Below, one piece after another: positions 63,501-64,000 of a stretch of DNA of 64,000 nucleotides (its first letter is position 1; every line of letters begins with the position of its first letter). Source of the DNA: Apricaphanius iberus (Eukaryota; Chordata; Actinopteri; Cyprinodontiformes; Aphaniidae); NCBI GenBank assembly GCA_028564705.1, contig JAPXFQ010000127.1, positions 1,674,001-1,738,000 on the forward strand, read 5' to 3'. The position numbers and the translations under genes were made by a program. The notes under the pieces are model-generated. The model was not told the origin of the DNA and ran no database searches. It saw only the letters and a program-made list of their open reading frames with translations.

Positions 63501-64000
63501 ATGATTAGATTGACTGGTTGGAACTCAAATGCCTTGACACAATCTTGGAAAGAAAAAAAAAATGTTTTCATTAGAAAATCAGCCAGAAACAACCACATGT
63601 ATGGCATAAATGCACTCTGATACTAATAAATTATCCTCCAGCCAATATTTATGTGAGCCCTGTATAAGCTTTTTTTAGGCTCAAAGGGTTACTGAATAGG
63701 CCTGGGCTTACACTCAGCTTCAAACTGGTTAGGTTTACCACATGAACCCATATCAACAAAACCAGTTGGGTACCCTGTTTGGGTCTTAACTTGGACTCAA
63801 ATTGAATTTCAGCTTCTTTCGAAATTACTCAACATTTCTAATAATGGTCCTAGTTTTTACCAGGAGATGTTCTGCATCAAACCTACATGGGCAAAATATG
63901 GGACCATTATGGAACCTGTTGACAGCCCCTTTGGGGGCCCATTATGTACCTCATTTCCTACCCGGAGGGCCTCATATGTAATTGCTTGGCAGGACTATTA
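60536..64000. other. Gene-poor interval to the window end
   Basis: No exon recognised. Overlapping 90-97 codon frames at 63185-63620 sit in somewhat GC-richer sequence at 63060-63250 that may be a repeat fragment, but I cannot name it. Confidence 0.4.
61399..61427. repeat. Perfect inverted repeat, 13-bp arms
   Basis: ATTTAATTTGAAT at 61399-61411 and its exact reverse complement at 61415-61427 are separated by GCA. It is AT-rich and could be a hairpin or a palindromic protein site. Confidence 0.85.

Overview
This window is vertebrate nuclear DNA and almost certainly comes from a teleost fish. It is AT-rich, its genes are split by GT-AG introns, and it carries many decayed Tc1-type, hAT-type and L2-type elements of the kinds typical of fish genomes. 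I identified four protein-coding loci by reading exons and checking that splice phases close. They are the 3' part of depp1 (+, 1-332), the first two coding exons of rassf4 (-, 7563-7826), a complete four-exon ELR-negative CXC chemokine (+, 11305-12423) and a complete five-exon tmem72 (-, 26205-34415).

Layout. Bases 1-560 hold the end of depp1, with its stop codon and a poly(A) signal. Bases 560-7560 are read as an intron of rassf4, so depp1 lies antisense inside rassf4; as I recall, human DEPP1 and RASSF4 on 10q11.21 have the same arrangement. Bases 8.3-10.75 kb are a Tc1-like element broken by two younger insertions, each with its own target-site duplication. The chemokine follows, with a TATA box, a perfect kappaB site and two poly(A) signals. 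Bases 14.9-22.7 kb are repeat-rich and include a 1.3-kb hAT-like element with a perfect 8-bp duplication, itself inside a 2.46-kb insert that splits another Tc1 copy. Bases 22.7-23.55 kb are richer in G+C and in CCAAT, homeobox and GC-box motifs; I propose them as the rassf4 promoter with a noncoding first exon. If so, the chemokine lies inside rassf4 intron 1.

From 26.2 to 34.4 kb is tmem72, whose introns hold Tc1 and L2 remnants. From 34.4 kb to the end I found no convincing gene. This stretch holds L2 copies, four short tails of one non-LTR family, a pair of related terminal-repeat elements, and microsatellites. In human, CXCL12 lies beyond the 5' end of TMEM72 across a gene-poor interval, so the empty 30 kb may be the equivalent regulatory desert.

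The genes do not form a pathway. rassf4 and depp1 are signalling/stress genes kept together by nesting, tmem72 is a kidney-associated membrane protein in mammals, and the chemokine looks like an inducible immune gene lodged between them. Gene names rest on remembered protein motifs, not on a database search.
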